This document shows positions 1 through 6,026 of a stretch of DNA of 6,199 nt, in pieces; position 1 is the stretch's first letter, and each line of letters opens with the position of its first letter. The translations under genes and the position numbers were made by a program. The notes under the pieces are model-generated. The model saw nothing but the letters and a program-made list of their open reading frames with translations, did no database searches and was not told where the DNA came from. Source of the stretch: JBAUHN01 sp049680295 (GTDB lineage Bacteria; Pseudomonadota; Alphaproteobacteria; Rhodobacterales; Rhodobacteraceae); NCBI GenBank assembly GCA_049680295.1, contig JBAUHN010000080.1:1-6199 (forward strand), in the 5' to 3' direction.

Positions 1-151
1 TTAGTTTCGCACAGCAAATGACCAGTTTAAGGTCCCGGGCCGAAGCTGGTGGTCGTCGCTTCAAACGTAAGATGAACGATCCATCTTTCATAAAGCAGTT
101 TTGTTTCGTGTACTGCCTGCATTTCATTTGGTGGTCGAAAATTTCAGCCCC

Positions 152-199
152 TGAAAAAACAAACGCCCAGAACGGTTGCTCTGGGCGTTTTGTTGTTTG
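152..199 (-). terminator. Intrinsic terminator, probably bidirectional, closing the 746-255 gene
   Basis: A perfect 11-base-pair stem (161-171 pairing with 180-190) encloses an 8-base loop. Read on the minus strand, the stem is followed by G and six T residues, a canonical intrinsic terminator about 65 bases past the stop codon of the Pro/Gly-rich gene at 255. Read on the plus strand, the stem is followed by a looser T-rich run (TTTTGTTGTTT), so it could also stop transcription coming from left of the window. The minus-strand tail is the better one. Confidence 0.88.
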
Positions 200-254
200 C
201 TGTGAACGCACGTGGTTTTTGGTTTAGCCGATCGGCCAGACTGCGCGCATCAGT

Positions 255-746
255 TTAGCGACGTTGCAGAAAGCTGAAAAGCCCACGGCGTTTCTTTGGC
301 AGTTCGGCGGCCTGTGGCGCTGCGGGTTGCGGGCCGAGTTTGCCGCCATAGTAGGTCTGGTCGCTGATCAGCGCGCGGCTGATTTGCGGACGGTCAGGCT
401 CAAATCGGCCGATTCTGTTTCCGGAATTTTCTCTGCCATCCGGACCGCCTGATGGACCGCTTGGACCGGCTGTCGGTCCGCCTGGATCAACCGCCGGACC
501 GTCTGGCTCGGAAGGCGCGCCGGGGGCCGGTGCAGGGTCTGCTGCTGGAGCGGGGTCGGGGGCAGGGCCCGGATCGCCAGGCTCGACTGCAGATGCAAAA
601 GTCGCGAAGCTTACCAGAGCTACGGTTGTCAGACCGGTCATCAACAAGCGCGTTTTTGCGCGGTGCTGATCTACGCCTTCCGGCAGGGCCGCCAGATAGT
701 CATTGTCAGACGACGCATCAGCGTCGGTAATTATTACATAGTTCAT
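255..746 (-). CDS. Pro/Gly/Ala-rich membrane-anchored or secreted protein of unknown function
   Basis: I do not recognise the family. The product is 163 aa if it starts at the ATG at 746, chosen because GAGGTG lies 6 bases upstream; the reading frame continues upstream to 941 but without a comparable ribosome binding site. Visible parts in order are: an acidic, probably cytoplasmic N-terminus (residues 1-28, with D8, D10, D14, D16, E23 and D26); a short basic patch (R29, K31, R33); one hydrophobic segment (about 34-53) ending in FASA, which could be a late signal peptide or a type II anchor; a low-complexity Pro/Gly/Ala/Asp linker (about 55-104); and a C-terminal part with a YYGG motif and a basic tail (KKRRG...LQRR). 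A terminator follows about 65 bases downstream, so it appears monocistronic. The bias of the linker reflects tandem GG(T/A)CC-type codon runs. Real-gene status rests on the ribosome binding site, the topology and the terminator; function is unknown. Confidence 0.75.
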   Translation of the reverse strand: MNYVIITDADASSDNDYLAALPEGVDQHRAKTRLLMTGLTTVALVSFATFASAVEPGDPGPAPDPAPAADPAPAPGAPSEPDGPAVDPGGPTAGPSGPSGGPDGRENSGNRIGRFEPDRPQISRALISDQTYYGGKLGPQPAAPQAAELPKKRRGLFSFLQRR

Positions 747-801
747 TTTTTTCACCTCATATACATCTGTTTCCCAAGGACAACCGAACCTGTTTATTTT
801 C

Positions 802-815
802 GCGCAACCTTGCGC
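802..815. promoter_or_regulatory. Operator-like dyad upstream of the Pro/Gly-rich gene
   Basis: The site has arms GCGCAA and TTGCGC, perfectly complementary, separated by two C residues. It lies 56-69 bases upstream of the ATG at 746, a plausible place for a promoter-proximal regulator site. The tight 2-base spacer fits a protein-binding dyad better than an RNA hairpin. I do not recognise the cognate regulator, and no clear -35/-10 pair can be placed beside it. Confidence 0.3.
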
Positions 816-866
816 ACGGTGGCCAAGTGGAAAGATGCTTTTTTTTCCAATTGCTATTGGTTTGGA

Positions 867-906
867 TTGGTCCTGAAAAAACAGAAACTCATTACGACAG
901 GACCAA
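867..906. repeat. Inverted repeat, 9-bp perfect arms
   Basis: TTGGTCCTG at 867-875 is the exact reverse complement of CAGGACCAA at 898-906, with a 22-base A-rich loop. It sits about 120-160 bases upstream of the minus-strand gene at 746, immediately next to a second dyad (CCAAT/ATTGG, 847-860). No T-run follows on either strand, so it is not a terminator. Role unknown. Confidence 0.45.
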
Positions 907-1341
907 GGTAACACCGCAGAATCGTGGCGACAATGTGTCATGAATCGTCAGTAAATAAGGCGAAGGTGGGTCAGCACTGTGTTTTGATGACCCGCTTGAG
1001 CAATGAACTGTTTCGCCTGTGCAGCCAATCAAAGAATAAAACCGATATTTTATTGGATGTTAACCGAAGTTTTACCCTTATTGTTGCCCAATTAGAAACC
1101 TGTTTGCCAGCATAGGTAGCGAATTGGAATGTGGCGGAATGGACACAATTCGACCCGCCAACCGAATAATAAAGTCTTGAACGGACGCGGTTATTTGAGG
1201 GGAAACAATCACTGCGGGAATAAAATTCGCCTCTCGGGGGAAACCGTTTCGCGGCAAAAAACGAATCACTCCGCTGGAAGGCCGAGCGTGTGGCAAGCCC
1301 CTTGTTTCAGCGTGGGCGCATTCCCGCCACTTCAGGTAGCA

Positions 1342-1371
1342 TTGACTTTGGTTCGACGGGTCACGGGCAAA
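1342..1371 (+). promoter_or_regulatory. Tentative tig promoter
   Basis: TTGACT at 1342-1347 is a good sigma70-type -35 element. At 18 bases spacing the only -10 candidate is GGCAAA (1366-1371), which is poor, so this is a weak call. If real, transcription would start near 1378, giving a tig leader of about 80 bases that contains the 1423-1446 hairpin. Confidence 0.25.
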
Positions 1372-1422
1372 TCTCCTTGCGCCCATGGTGTGACGCACAT
1401 AGAAGGGCGGAAATTTGACGCA

Positions 1423-1446
1423 CGCGCCAGTCCGGCGCGCTTTTTT
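1423..1446 (+). terminator. Terminator-like hairpin in the tig leader
   Basis: CGCGCC (1423-1428) pairs with GGCGCG (1434-1439) around a 5-base loop, followed by C and six T residues (1441-1446). This is an intrinsic terminator by shape, yet it lies only 13 bases before the tig start codon and just upstream of its GGAG ribosome binding site at 1451-1454. It could end a short upstream RNA or attenuate tig itself. The sequence GCGCC of the left arm also occurs at 1379-1383 and could compete for the right arm, but that pairing is only five bases. Confidence 0.6.
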
Positions 1447-1459
1447 CTATGGAGCACAC

Positions 1460-2791
1460 ATGCAGGTCACCGAGACGCTGAACGAAGGATTGAAACGCGG
1501 ATATGCCATCACCGTGACGGCTGCGGAGCTGGACGCGAAGGTCAATGAAAAGCTGAAAGAAGCGCAGCCAGAAGTCGAGATGAAGGGCTTTCGCAAGGGC
1601 AAGGTTCCGATGGCGTTGCTGAAAAAGCAATTTGGTCAGAAAGTCATGGGCGAAGCGATGCAGGAGAGCATTGATGGCGCCATGAACGATCATTTTGAAG
1701 CCTCGGGCGATCGTCCGGCGATGCAGCCAGACGTCAAAATGACCAACGAAGACTGGAAAGAGGGCGACGACGTCAAGGTCGAGATGTCCTATGAAGCGCT
1801 GCCAGTGATCCCGGACGTTGATCTGAGCAAGATCAAACTGGAAAAAATGGTTGTCAAAGCCGAAGACGCCGCCGTGGACGAAGCACTGGCCAATCTTGCC
1901 GAGACCGCTCAGGATTTTAAGGCCCGCAAGAAGGGCTCAAAGGCCAAAGACGGCGACCAGGTCGTGATGAATTTTGTCGGCAAGGTTGACGGCGAGGCGT
2001 TTGAAGGCGGATCGGCTGAGGATTACCCGCTGGTTCTGGGTTCAAATTCGTTTATCCCCGGTTTTGAAGAGCAATTGGTTGGCGTCAAAGCCGACGAGGA
2101 AAAGACCGTGACAGTTTCTTTCCCGGCTGATTATCAGGCAGCCCATCTGGCGGGCAAAGAGGCCCTGTTTGACTGCACGATCAAGGATGTCAAAGAACCT
2201 GTCGCCGCTGAAATCAACGACGAGATGGCCAAGAAATTTGGCGCAGAGGATCTTGCCGGATTGAAAACGCAGATCGGTGAGCGGCTTGAGGCCGAATACG
2301 CCGGCGCTGCACGCGCGGTCATGAAACGTGGTTTGCTGGACGCGCTGGACAAGGCGGTTGATTTCGAATTGCCACCGACGCTGGTTGAGACAGAAGCTGG
2401 CCAGATTGCGCATCAGCTGTGGCATGAGGACAATCCTGAGGTTGAGGGCCACGATCACCCCGATATCGAATCCACCGATGAGCATAGAACCCTGGCCACG
2501 CGCCGCGTGCGCCTGGGCCTGTTGCTGGCGGAACTGGGTCAGAAAGCCGAAGTACAGATCACGGACGCAGAGATGACCCAGGCGATCATGGCGCAGGCGC
2601 GTCAATATCCGGGGCAAGAGCGTCAGTTCTTTGAATTTGTGCAACAAAACCAACAGATGCAGCAGCAAATGCGCGCGCCTTTGTTTGAAGACAAAGTTGT
2701 CGATCATGTGTTTGAACAGGCGACAGTGAAAGAAAAGACTGTCTCAAAAGAAGATCTGCAAAAAGCTGTTGAGGCGCTGGAAGACGAATAA
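1460..2791 (+). CDS. tig: Trigger factor, ribosome-associated chaperone and peptidyl-prolyl isomerase
   Basis: Trigger factor binds the ribosome near the exit tunnel through protein L23 and shields and folds nascent cytosolic chains. The product is 443 aa, close to the usual length. The start at 1460 is preceded by GGAG with 5 bases spacing; a longer frame from a TTG at 1415 runs through the leader hairpin and is rejected. The N-terminal ribosome-binding domain (about 1-145) carries the signature GFRKGKVP at residues 43-50, the same place as in E. coli. The FKBP-type isomerase domain spans about 155-247 (from KKGSKAKDGD to the DVKEP end, with FIPGFEEQL inside). The C-terminal chaperone arms follow; they include a His-rich acidic stretch (about 318-342, five His) and a Gln/Met-rich stretch (about 394-404). 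The gene appears monocistronic, with its own terminator and no clpP directly behind it. Identification is secure. Confidence 0.97.
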   Translation: MQVTETLNEGLKRGYAITVTAAELDAKVNEKLKEAQPEVEMKGFRKGKVPMALLKKQFGQKVMGEAMQESIDGAMNDHFEASGDRPAMQPDVKMTNEDWKEGDDVKVEMSYEALPVIPDVDLSKIKLEKMVVKAEDAAVDEALANLAETAQDFKARKKGSKAKDGDQVVMNFVGKVDGEAFEGGSAEDYPLVLGSNSFIPGFEEQLVGVKADEEKTVTVSFPADYQAAHLAGKEALFDCTIKDVKEPVAAEINDEMAKKFGAEDLAGLKTQIGERLEAEYAGAARAVMKRGLLDALDKAVDFELPPTLVETEAGQIAHQLWHEDNPEVEGHDHPDIESTDEHRTLATRRVRLGLLLAELGQKAEVQITDAEMTQAIMAQARQYPGQERQFFEFVQQNQQMQQQMRAPLFEDKVVDHVFEQATVKEKTVSKEDLQKAVEALEDE

Positions 2792-2816
2792 GTCGTCACC
2801 TGTTTCAGAAATCTTG

Positions 2817-2849
2817 AAAGGGCTGCGCAGCGATGCGTAGCCCTTTTTT
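2817..2849 (+). terminator. Intrinsic terminator of tig
   Basis: A 13-base-pair stem (2817-2829 with 2834-2846, one G-T wobble) is capped by the GNRA-type loop GCGA and ends in six T residues. It begins 25 bases after the tig stop codon. Confidence 0.93.
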
Positions 2850-2894
2850 CCTTGGGCCTGCCTGATGGTGTCAATTTTTGTCAGTAGCCCCGGT

Positions 2895-2900
2895 TATGAT
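2895..2900 (+). promoter_or_regulatory. Possible -10 element of the VOC gene
   Basis: TATGAT matches the sigma70 -10 consensus well and sits 29 bases before the start codon at 2930. It would place transcription initiation near 2907, just ahead of the ribosome binding site at 2914-2921. The -35 region at the correct spacing is only T-rich (AATTTT); TTGTCA lies too close, at 11 bases. A promoter here is expected because a strong terminator separates this gene from tig. Confidence 0.35.
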
Positions 2901-2929
2901 GGCCCTTCATCGTAAAGGGAGAATTCAAC

Positions 2930-3313
2930 ATGATTGATCATTCGGGCATTCAGGTTTCAGACATCGCCAAAGCACGTGCATTTTATCAGGCGGCCTTGGC
3001 TGCTATCGGGGCCACGCAAATCATGGAAGTGCCAAGCCAGTTCACCGGCGGCAAACAGGTCGTGGGCTACGGTCGCGACAAACCGGATTTCTGGCTGACC
3101 GAAGGCGAGGCCCAGGTACCGCCGCTGCATTTCGCTTTTGCGGCGCAAAATCATGCGCAGGTAGATGCGTTTTACAAAGCAGCACTTGCTGCGGGCGGGC
3201 GCGACAATGGCGCACCGGGGCCGCGGCCGCAATATCATGACGACTATTACGGGGCGTTCGTTCTGGACCTGGATGGCAACAACATCGAGGCCGTCTGCCA
3301 CCTTCCGGAATAG
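2930..3313 (+). CDS. VOC superfamily (glyoxalase/dioxygenase-fold) protein
   Basis: A 127-aa protein of the vicinal oxygen chelate fold, comprising two beta-alpha-beta-beta-beta modules that usually hold one divalent metal. Module one opens with IDHSGIQVSDIAKARAFY (residues 2-19), the typical DH...VSD...AFY start. Module two opens with LHFAFAA (66-72) and ends with LDLDGNNIEAVCH (112-124). H4, H67 and E120 occupy the positions that are metal ligands in related proteins. The ribosome binding site AAAGGGAG (2914-2921) supports the start. The family includes glyoxalase I, fosfomycin and bleomycin resistance proteins and ring-cleavage dioxygenases. The sequence does not say which activity this member has, so no substrate is assigned. 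It is a single-gene unit, convergent with cpdB. The fold assignment is strong; the function is open. Confidence 0.92.
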   Translation: MIDHSGIQVSDIAKARAFYQAALAAIGATQIMEVPSQFTGGKQVVGYGRDKPDFWLTEGEAQVPPLHFAFAAQNHAQVDAFYKAALAAGGRDNGAPGPRPQYHDDYYGAFVLDLDGNNIEAVCHLPE

Positions 3314-3320
3314 GCGCAAT

Positions 3321-3350
3321 GGCGGGGGCGTTTTTGGAAAAGCCCTCGCC
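3321..3350. terminator. Hairpin between the convergent VOC and cpdB genes
   Basis: GGCGGGGGC (3321-3329) pairs with GCCCTCGCC (3342-3350) with one G-T wobble, and inner TTTT/AAAA can extend the stem across a one-base bulge. It fills the gap between the two convergent stop codons (3313 and 3356). No T-run follows on the plus strand. It probably acts as a shared transcription end, but as a classical intrinsic terminator it is imperfect. Confidence 0.5.
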
Positions 3351-3355
3351 TCAAC

Positions 3356-5314
3356 TCACAGTGCTATGCGGAACTGCGCAAACCCGTCAGCGCCGTCGCC
3401 TGCGGGCTCAATCCTTACGCCTTTTACCTCATCCGCATAGGCGGCCGCCTTTGGTCCGGTACTGAACAGCACGCTGGCGCCTTGGATCGGTGCGAAATTC
3501 CAGTTTGCGTCAGCGCGGGGGCTGATTGTTCCTTTGTCGACGATGTAGCGGACGATGACGTCGCGGTTGGTATCAGGGCCTTCAAAGATGATCGTGTCGC
3601 CTTTGGCACCCGGAAAGTCGCCGCCGCCGCTGGCACGGTAATTGTTGGTGGCGATGACGAATTTCTGTTCCGGGTCAATCGGTTGCCCGTTGAACGTAAG
3701 GTTGGTGATCCGGTTGGCATCCGGATCTATCAATACGCCTTTGGGGTCAAATTTGGACGGCTGGCTGAGGTCGATGAGGTAGCTGACCCCGTCAATCACA
3801 TCGAAATTATAGGATGGAAAGCTGTCGTTGATCAGCGGCTGATCGGCGGTGCCTGGCGTCACCTGATTGAACAGCCCGGCCGAGCGTTCCAGCCAATCCT
3901 TGACTTGTGCGCCGGTGACCAGCACGGCACGCGCCGTATTGGGGTAAAGATACAGGTCAGATACGTTTTTGATCGCCACATCACCCTTTGGCACGTCGGT
4001 ATAGTAGTCGGGGCCCCCACGCCCACCGGCCTTGAACGGGGCGGCGGCAGACAGGATTGGCAGGTCTTCGTATTCGGTGCCCTGCATCATTTGGGTGATG
4101 TACCAGATTTGCGCATTCGACACGATTTGCACTGACGGATCATCTGCGACCAGCGCGAAATAGCTGTGCAGGTTGGCATCCGTCTTGCCAACCGCGCGGC
4201 GGACATAGGCCAGTGTTTCGTCATGCTCTGACTGGACCGAGGCCAGCACATCTGCATCGTTTTCCACCAGCGCGGTCACGCTGCGGTCTTCATTGCGTTG
4301 CGATATGGGGCGTGCTTCCGAGGAATGGGTTGTCACAGCCCAGCTGCCACCCTCACGGGTCAGCATCAGATCAATCAGCCCCAGATGGCTGCCCCAGAAC
4401 CCGCCCATGGTCGCAGGCTTGCCGTGGATGCTGCCTGCGGTTGGATCGACCTCATCATAGTCTTGATAGGTGTCCGAGGGGAACACCAGATGGCTGTGAC
4501 CTGTCAGGATCGCGTCGATGCCATCAATGGCTGCCAAAGGCACCGAGGCGTTCTCCATCATTTGGGATTCCTGCGCTGATCCGATGCCCGAATGGGACAA
4601 AGCGATAATAATGTCAGCACCGGCTTCCTTCATCTGTGGAACATAAGCACGCGCGGTCTCAAGGATATCGCGGGTCTGGACATTGCCTTCCAGGTGGCGG
4701 CGATCCCAGTTCATGATCTGCGGCGGAACAAATCCGATCAGGCCGATTTTGATCGGATGAATATCGCCCGCACCATCGGTCAGTTCACGGTCGATAATCA
4801 CAAAAGGCGCGACCAGCGTGGTATCGCCCGTCGGTTCAGCACCCATTTCCTTGACCACATTGGCCGAAACCACCGGAAAGTCGGCGCCTGCCAGGGATTT
4901 CATCAGAAAATCAAGGCCATAGTTAAATTCGTGATTGCCCAGCGTTGAGGCGTCAAAGCCCACCGTGTTCATCGCGGCGATGACGGGGTGCATGTCACCT
5001 TCTTTCATGCCGCGTTCATAGGCGATGTAGTCGCCCATCGGATTGCCCTGCAAAAAGTCACCATTGTCCAGCATCAACGAATTTGTGGCCTCGGCGCGGA
5101 TGTCCTTGATGATTGCCGCTGTGCGGGCCAGACCGACGGTGTCTACGGGTTTGTCGGCATAGTAATCATAAGGAAAGACGTGGACATGCAGGTCCGTCGT
5201 CTCCATCAGGCGCAAATGGACCTGACCAGCGGCGGCATTGGCGGAAAACGGGTGCACGGCCAGCAAACCTGCGCTGCCAGCGATAAATGATCTGCGGTTC
5301 AGGCGAAGGGTCAT
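3356..5314 (-). CDS. cpdB: 2',3'-cyclic-nucleotide 2'-phosphodiesterase/3'-nucleotidase, Tat-exported
   Basis: The enzyme hydrolyses 2',3'-cyclic nucleotides to 3'-nucleotides and then to nucleosides in the periplasm, supporting nucleotide and phosphate scavenging. The product is 652 aa, like E. coli CpdB. The start at 5314 is supported by AAGGA 8 bases upstream and by the signal peptide beginning at once; a 25-residue extension from 5389 would run through the promoter. Residues 6-10 (NRRSF) plus a hydrophobic core and ANA-AAG near 25-30 form a Tat-type signal. The metallophosphatase domain (about 33-320) shows METTDLHVH with D41 and H43, NGDFLQG with D86, GNHEFNYG with N127 and H128, SHSG with H241, and GHSH with H273 and H275. 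The 5'-nucleotidase C-terminal domain (about 380-600) includes AAPFKAGGRGGPDYY and NNYRASGGGDFPG. METTDLH, GNHEFNYGLD and related stretches closely follow the CpdB subgroup rather than UshA. All metal ligands look intact. Confidence 0.95.
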   Translation of the reverse strand: MTLRLNRRSFIAGSAGLLAVHPFSANAAAGQVHLRLMETTDLHVHVFPYDYYADKPVDTVGLARTAAIIKDIRAEATNSLMLDNGDFLQGNPMGDYIAYERGMKEGDMHPVIAAMNTVGFDASTLGNHEFNYGLDFLMKSLAGADFPVVSANVVKEMGAEPTGDTTLVAPFVIIDRELTDGAGDIHPIKIGLIGFVPPQIMNWDRRHLEGNVQTRDILETARAYVPQMKEAGADIIIALSHSGIGSAQESQMMENASVPLAAIDGIDAILTGHSHLVFPSDTYQDYDEVDPTAGSIHGKPATMGGFWGSHLGLIDLMLTREGGSWAVTTHSSEARPISQRNEDRSVTALVENDADVLASVQSEHDETLAYVRRAVGKTDANLHSYFALVADDPSVQIVSNAQIWYITQMMQGTEYEDLPILSAAAPFKAGGRGGPDYYTDVPKGDVAIKNVSDLYLYPNTARAVLVTGAQVKDWLERSAGLFNQVTPGTADQPLINDSFPSYNFDVIDGVSYLIDLSQPSKFDPKGVLIDPDANRITNLTFNGQPIDPEQKFVIATNNYRASGGGDFPGAKGDTIIFEGPDTNRDVIVRYIVDKGTISPRADANWNFAPIQGASVLFSTGPKAAAYADEVKGVRIEPAGDGADGFAQFRIAL

Positions 5315-5346
5315 GGCGGCAATCCTTGTGATTGGGTTTGCGGGCA

Positions 5347-5367
5347 GGGCGCGTGATGACGCGGCCC
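5347..5367 (-). promoter_or_regulatory. Hairpin in the cpdB 5' leader
   Basis: GGGCGCGT (5347-5354) pairs with ACGCG and CCC (5359-5367) with one bulged G at 5364 and loop GATG. It lies in the predicted cpdB leader, 33 bases before the start codon, leaving the ribosome binding site free. There is no T-run behind it on the minus strand, so it is not a terminator. It may stabilise the mRNA; a regulatory role is inference. Confidence 0.35.
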
Positions 5368-5379
5368 GATATGACCGGT

Positions 5380-5408
5380 AGGCTAGCAACCACAGGTGGC
5401 TACGTCAA
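5380..5408 (-). promoter_or_regulatory. cpdB promoter with palindrome in its spacer
   Basis: On the minus strand, TTGACG (5408-5403) and TAGCCT (5385-5380) are separated by exactly 17 bases, a good sigma70-type pair. The predicted start is near 5373, about 60 bases before the cpdB ATG. The spacer is almost wholly occupied by the imperfect palindrome AGCCACCTGTGGTTGCT (5401-5385; 7-base arms with one mismatch), an operator-like arrangement. The -35 overlaps the T-rich tail of the upstream hairpin. Confidence 0.5.
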
Positions 5409-5435
5409 AATACGGCTGACAGTGGCGGGTCAGCC
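5407..5435 (-). terminator. Terminator-like hairpin at the end of the transglycosylase gene
   Basis: GGCTGAC (5414-5420) and GTCAGCC (5429-5435) are perfect 7-bp arms around an 8-base loop. Read on the minus strand the stem is followed by GTATTTT. The first arm includes the stop codon of the transglycosylase gene (5430-5432), so the hairpin forms directly at its end. The stem and T-run are modest; partial readthrough into cpdB is possible. Confidence 0.5.
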
Positions 5436-5921
5436 GGGGCGCAAACCGGTCTCGACCAGCATGCCACGGCGTTTGGCCTCGTAGTAATAGCCGCGCGCAT
5501 ACCACCCAATCGCGGTGCCGTGATCACCGTCAGATAGCAGCCATGCGCCGCGCAGGTATTTCAGCGCGTATTTCAGGTTGGTTTCGGCATCCAGCAGATC
5601 GTTGGGCTGGCCCTGAAACCCCATGGAGCGCGCCGTGGCGGGCAGGATTTGCAACAACCCATAATAGGGGCCGTTGCGGGCCTTTGGATTGTGGGTGCTC
5701 TCGCGGATCGCCAACTTATGCACCAGAGGGCGCGGCAAATCATAAAAATCGGCATATTGGTTGATCAACAGCCGTAATTGCGGCGTTTCATTGGGGTAAA
5801 GCGGTGGGCCTTGGATCGGTTCGGGGGAGGCGCTGCACCCCGAAAGGGCAGCCGCGGCCAGTAGGGCCAAAATGGCACGACGGGAGTGGTTTGGCATGAG
5901 CGGATTCGCGGATTGTGACAT
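5430..5921 (-). CDS. Small lytic-transglycosylase-type lipoprotein (SLT domain)
   Basis: The predicted role is cleavage of the peptidoglycan glycan strand between MurNAc and GlcNAc at the membrane-facing side of the periplasm. The chosen start at 5921 has AAGG 8 bases upstream and gives 163 aa. The frame extends to an ATG at 6044, but that extension enters the mobile element and lacks signal-peptide character. The ATG at 5897 would also give a normal signal peptide but has no visible ribosome binding site. Residues 14-29 form a hydrophobic core ending in the lipobox LSGC, so Cys29 is the likely lipidated first residue. The SLT domain (about 60-155) has RESTHNP with catalytic E74 followed by S75, then YYGLLQI (86-92), LKYALKYLRGAW (117-128) and GWYARGYYY (139-147), the expected motif order of family 1 enzymes. 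It is short, essentially a bare catalytic domain. cpdB lies downstream on the same strand, probably as a separate unit. Confidence 0.9.
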   Translation of the reverse strand: MSQSANPLMPNHSRRAILALLAAAALSGCSASPEPIQGPPLYPNETPQLRLLINQYADFYDLPRPLVHKLAIRESTHNPKARNGPYYGLLQILPATARSMGFQGQPNDLLDAETNLKYALKYLRGAWLLSDGDHGTAIGWYARGYYYEAKRRGMLVETGLRPG

Positions 5922-6026
5922 CTGCAAGACCTTACAGGCCGAAGGATGAGGGGCAAGATGGCGCGATGCATTGGGCAGAGTTTTGCCTGTACACCGGTCA
6001 GGGTGAGACGGCGGCTCCGAACCGAG

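Larger units (their letters stand above)
747..1459. other. Gene-free interval with several short inverted repeats
   Basis: About 700 bases between the divergent Pro/Gly-rich gene and tig. Open frames exist here but none has a ribosome binding site, a recognisable family or convincing codon use. The part around 1020-1110 is visibly A+T-rich. Perfect short dyads are present: 802-807/810-815 (2-base spacer), 847-851/856-860, 867-875/898-906 (9-bp arms, 22-base loop), 968-973/988-993 and 1120-1126/1146-1152. The first three lie in the upstream region of the minus-strand gene at 746. The right end (about 1342-1459) is the likely tig promoter and leader. No tRNA or known riboswitch could be identified. 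Confidence 0.6.

Noticed and set aside
18..227. Plus-strand open frame of 69 codons
   Set aside because: It runs straight through the strong terminator hairpin at 161-190, has no ribosome binding site and resembles no family. A minus-strand frame from 91 to the window edge is also open but has no ribosome binding site either.
924..1115. Plus-strand open frame of 63 codons, with possible starts at 924, 933 or 987
   Set aside because: No ribosome binding site before any start, no recognisable family, and codon use unlike the neighbouring genes. It would need a transcript or conservation to be accepted.
1130..1160. Short run GTGGCGGAAT resembling the 5' part of a tRNA-Leu
   Set aside because: No anticodon arm, T arm with GGTTCGA, or acceptor complement follows, so it is not a tRNA gene.
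1078..1398. Minus-strand open frame of 106 codons upstream of tig
   Set aside because: No ribosome binding site, composition looks random (many Arg, Pro, Ser), and it overlaps the presumed tig promoter.
1415..1459. Upstream TTG start extending trigger factor by 15 residues
   Set aside because: The extension is encoded by the hairpin and its T-run; the ATG at 1460 has a ribosome binding site and gives the standard N-terminus with the signature at residues 43-50.
1129..1548. Plus-strand open frame overlapping the start of tig
   Set aside because: It runs through the leader hairpin and into tig in another frame; no ribosome binding site and no family resemblance.
2042..2707. Minus-strand open frame of 221 codons inside tig
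   Set aside because: Shadow of the secure tig coding sequence; the translation has no domain features.
2878..2900. TTGTCA...TATGAT as a complete promoter for the VOC gene
   Set aside because: The spacing is only 11 bases, too short for a sigma70 promoter; only the -10 element was kept.
3482..4135. Plus-strand open frame of 217 codons inside cpdB
   Set aside because: Antisense shadow of the conserved CpdB C-terminal domain.
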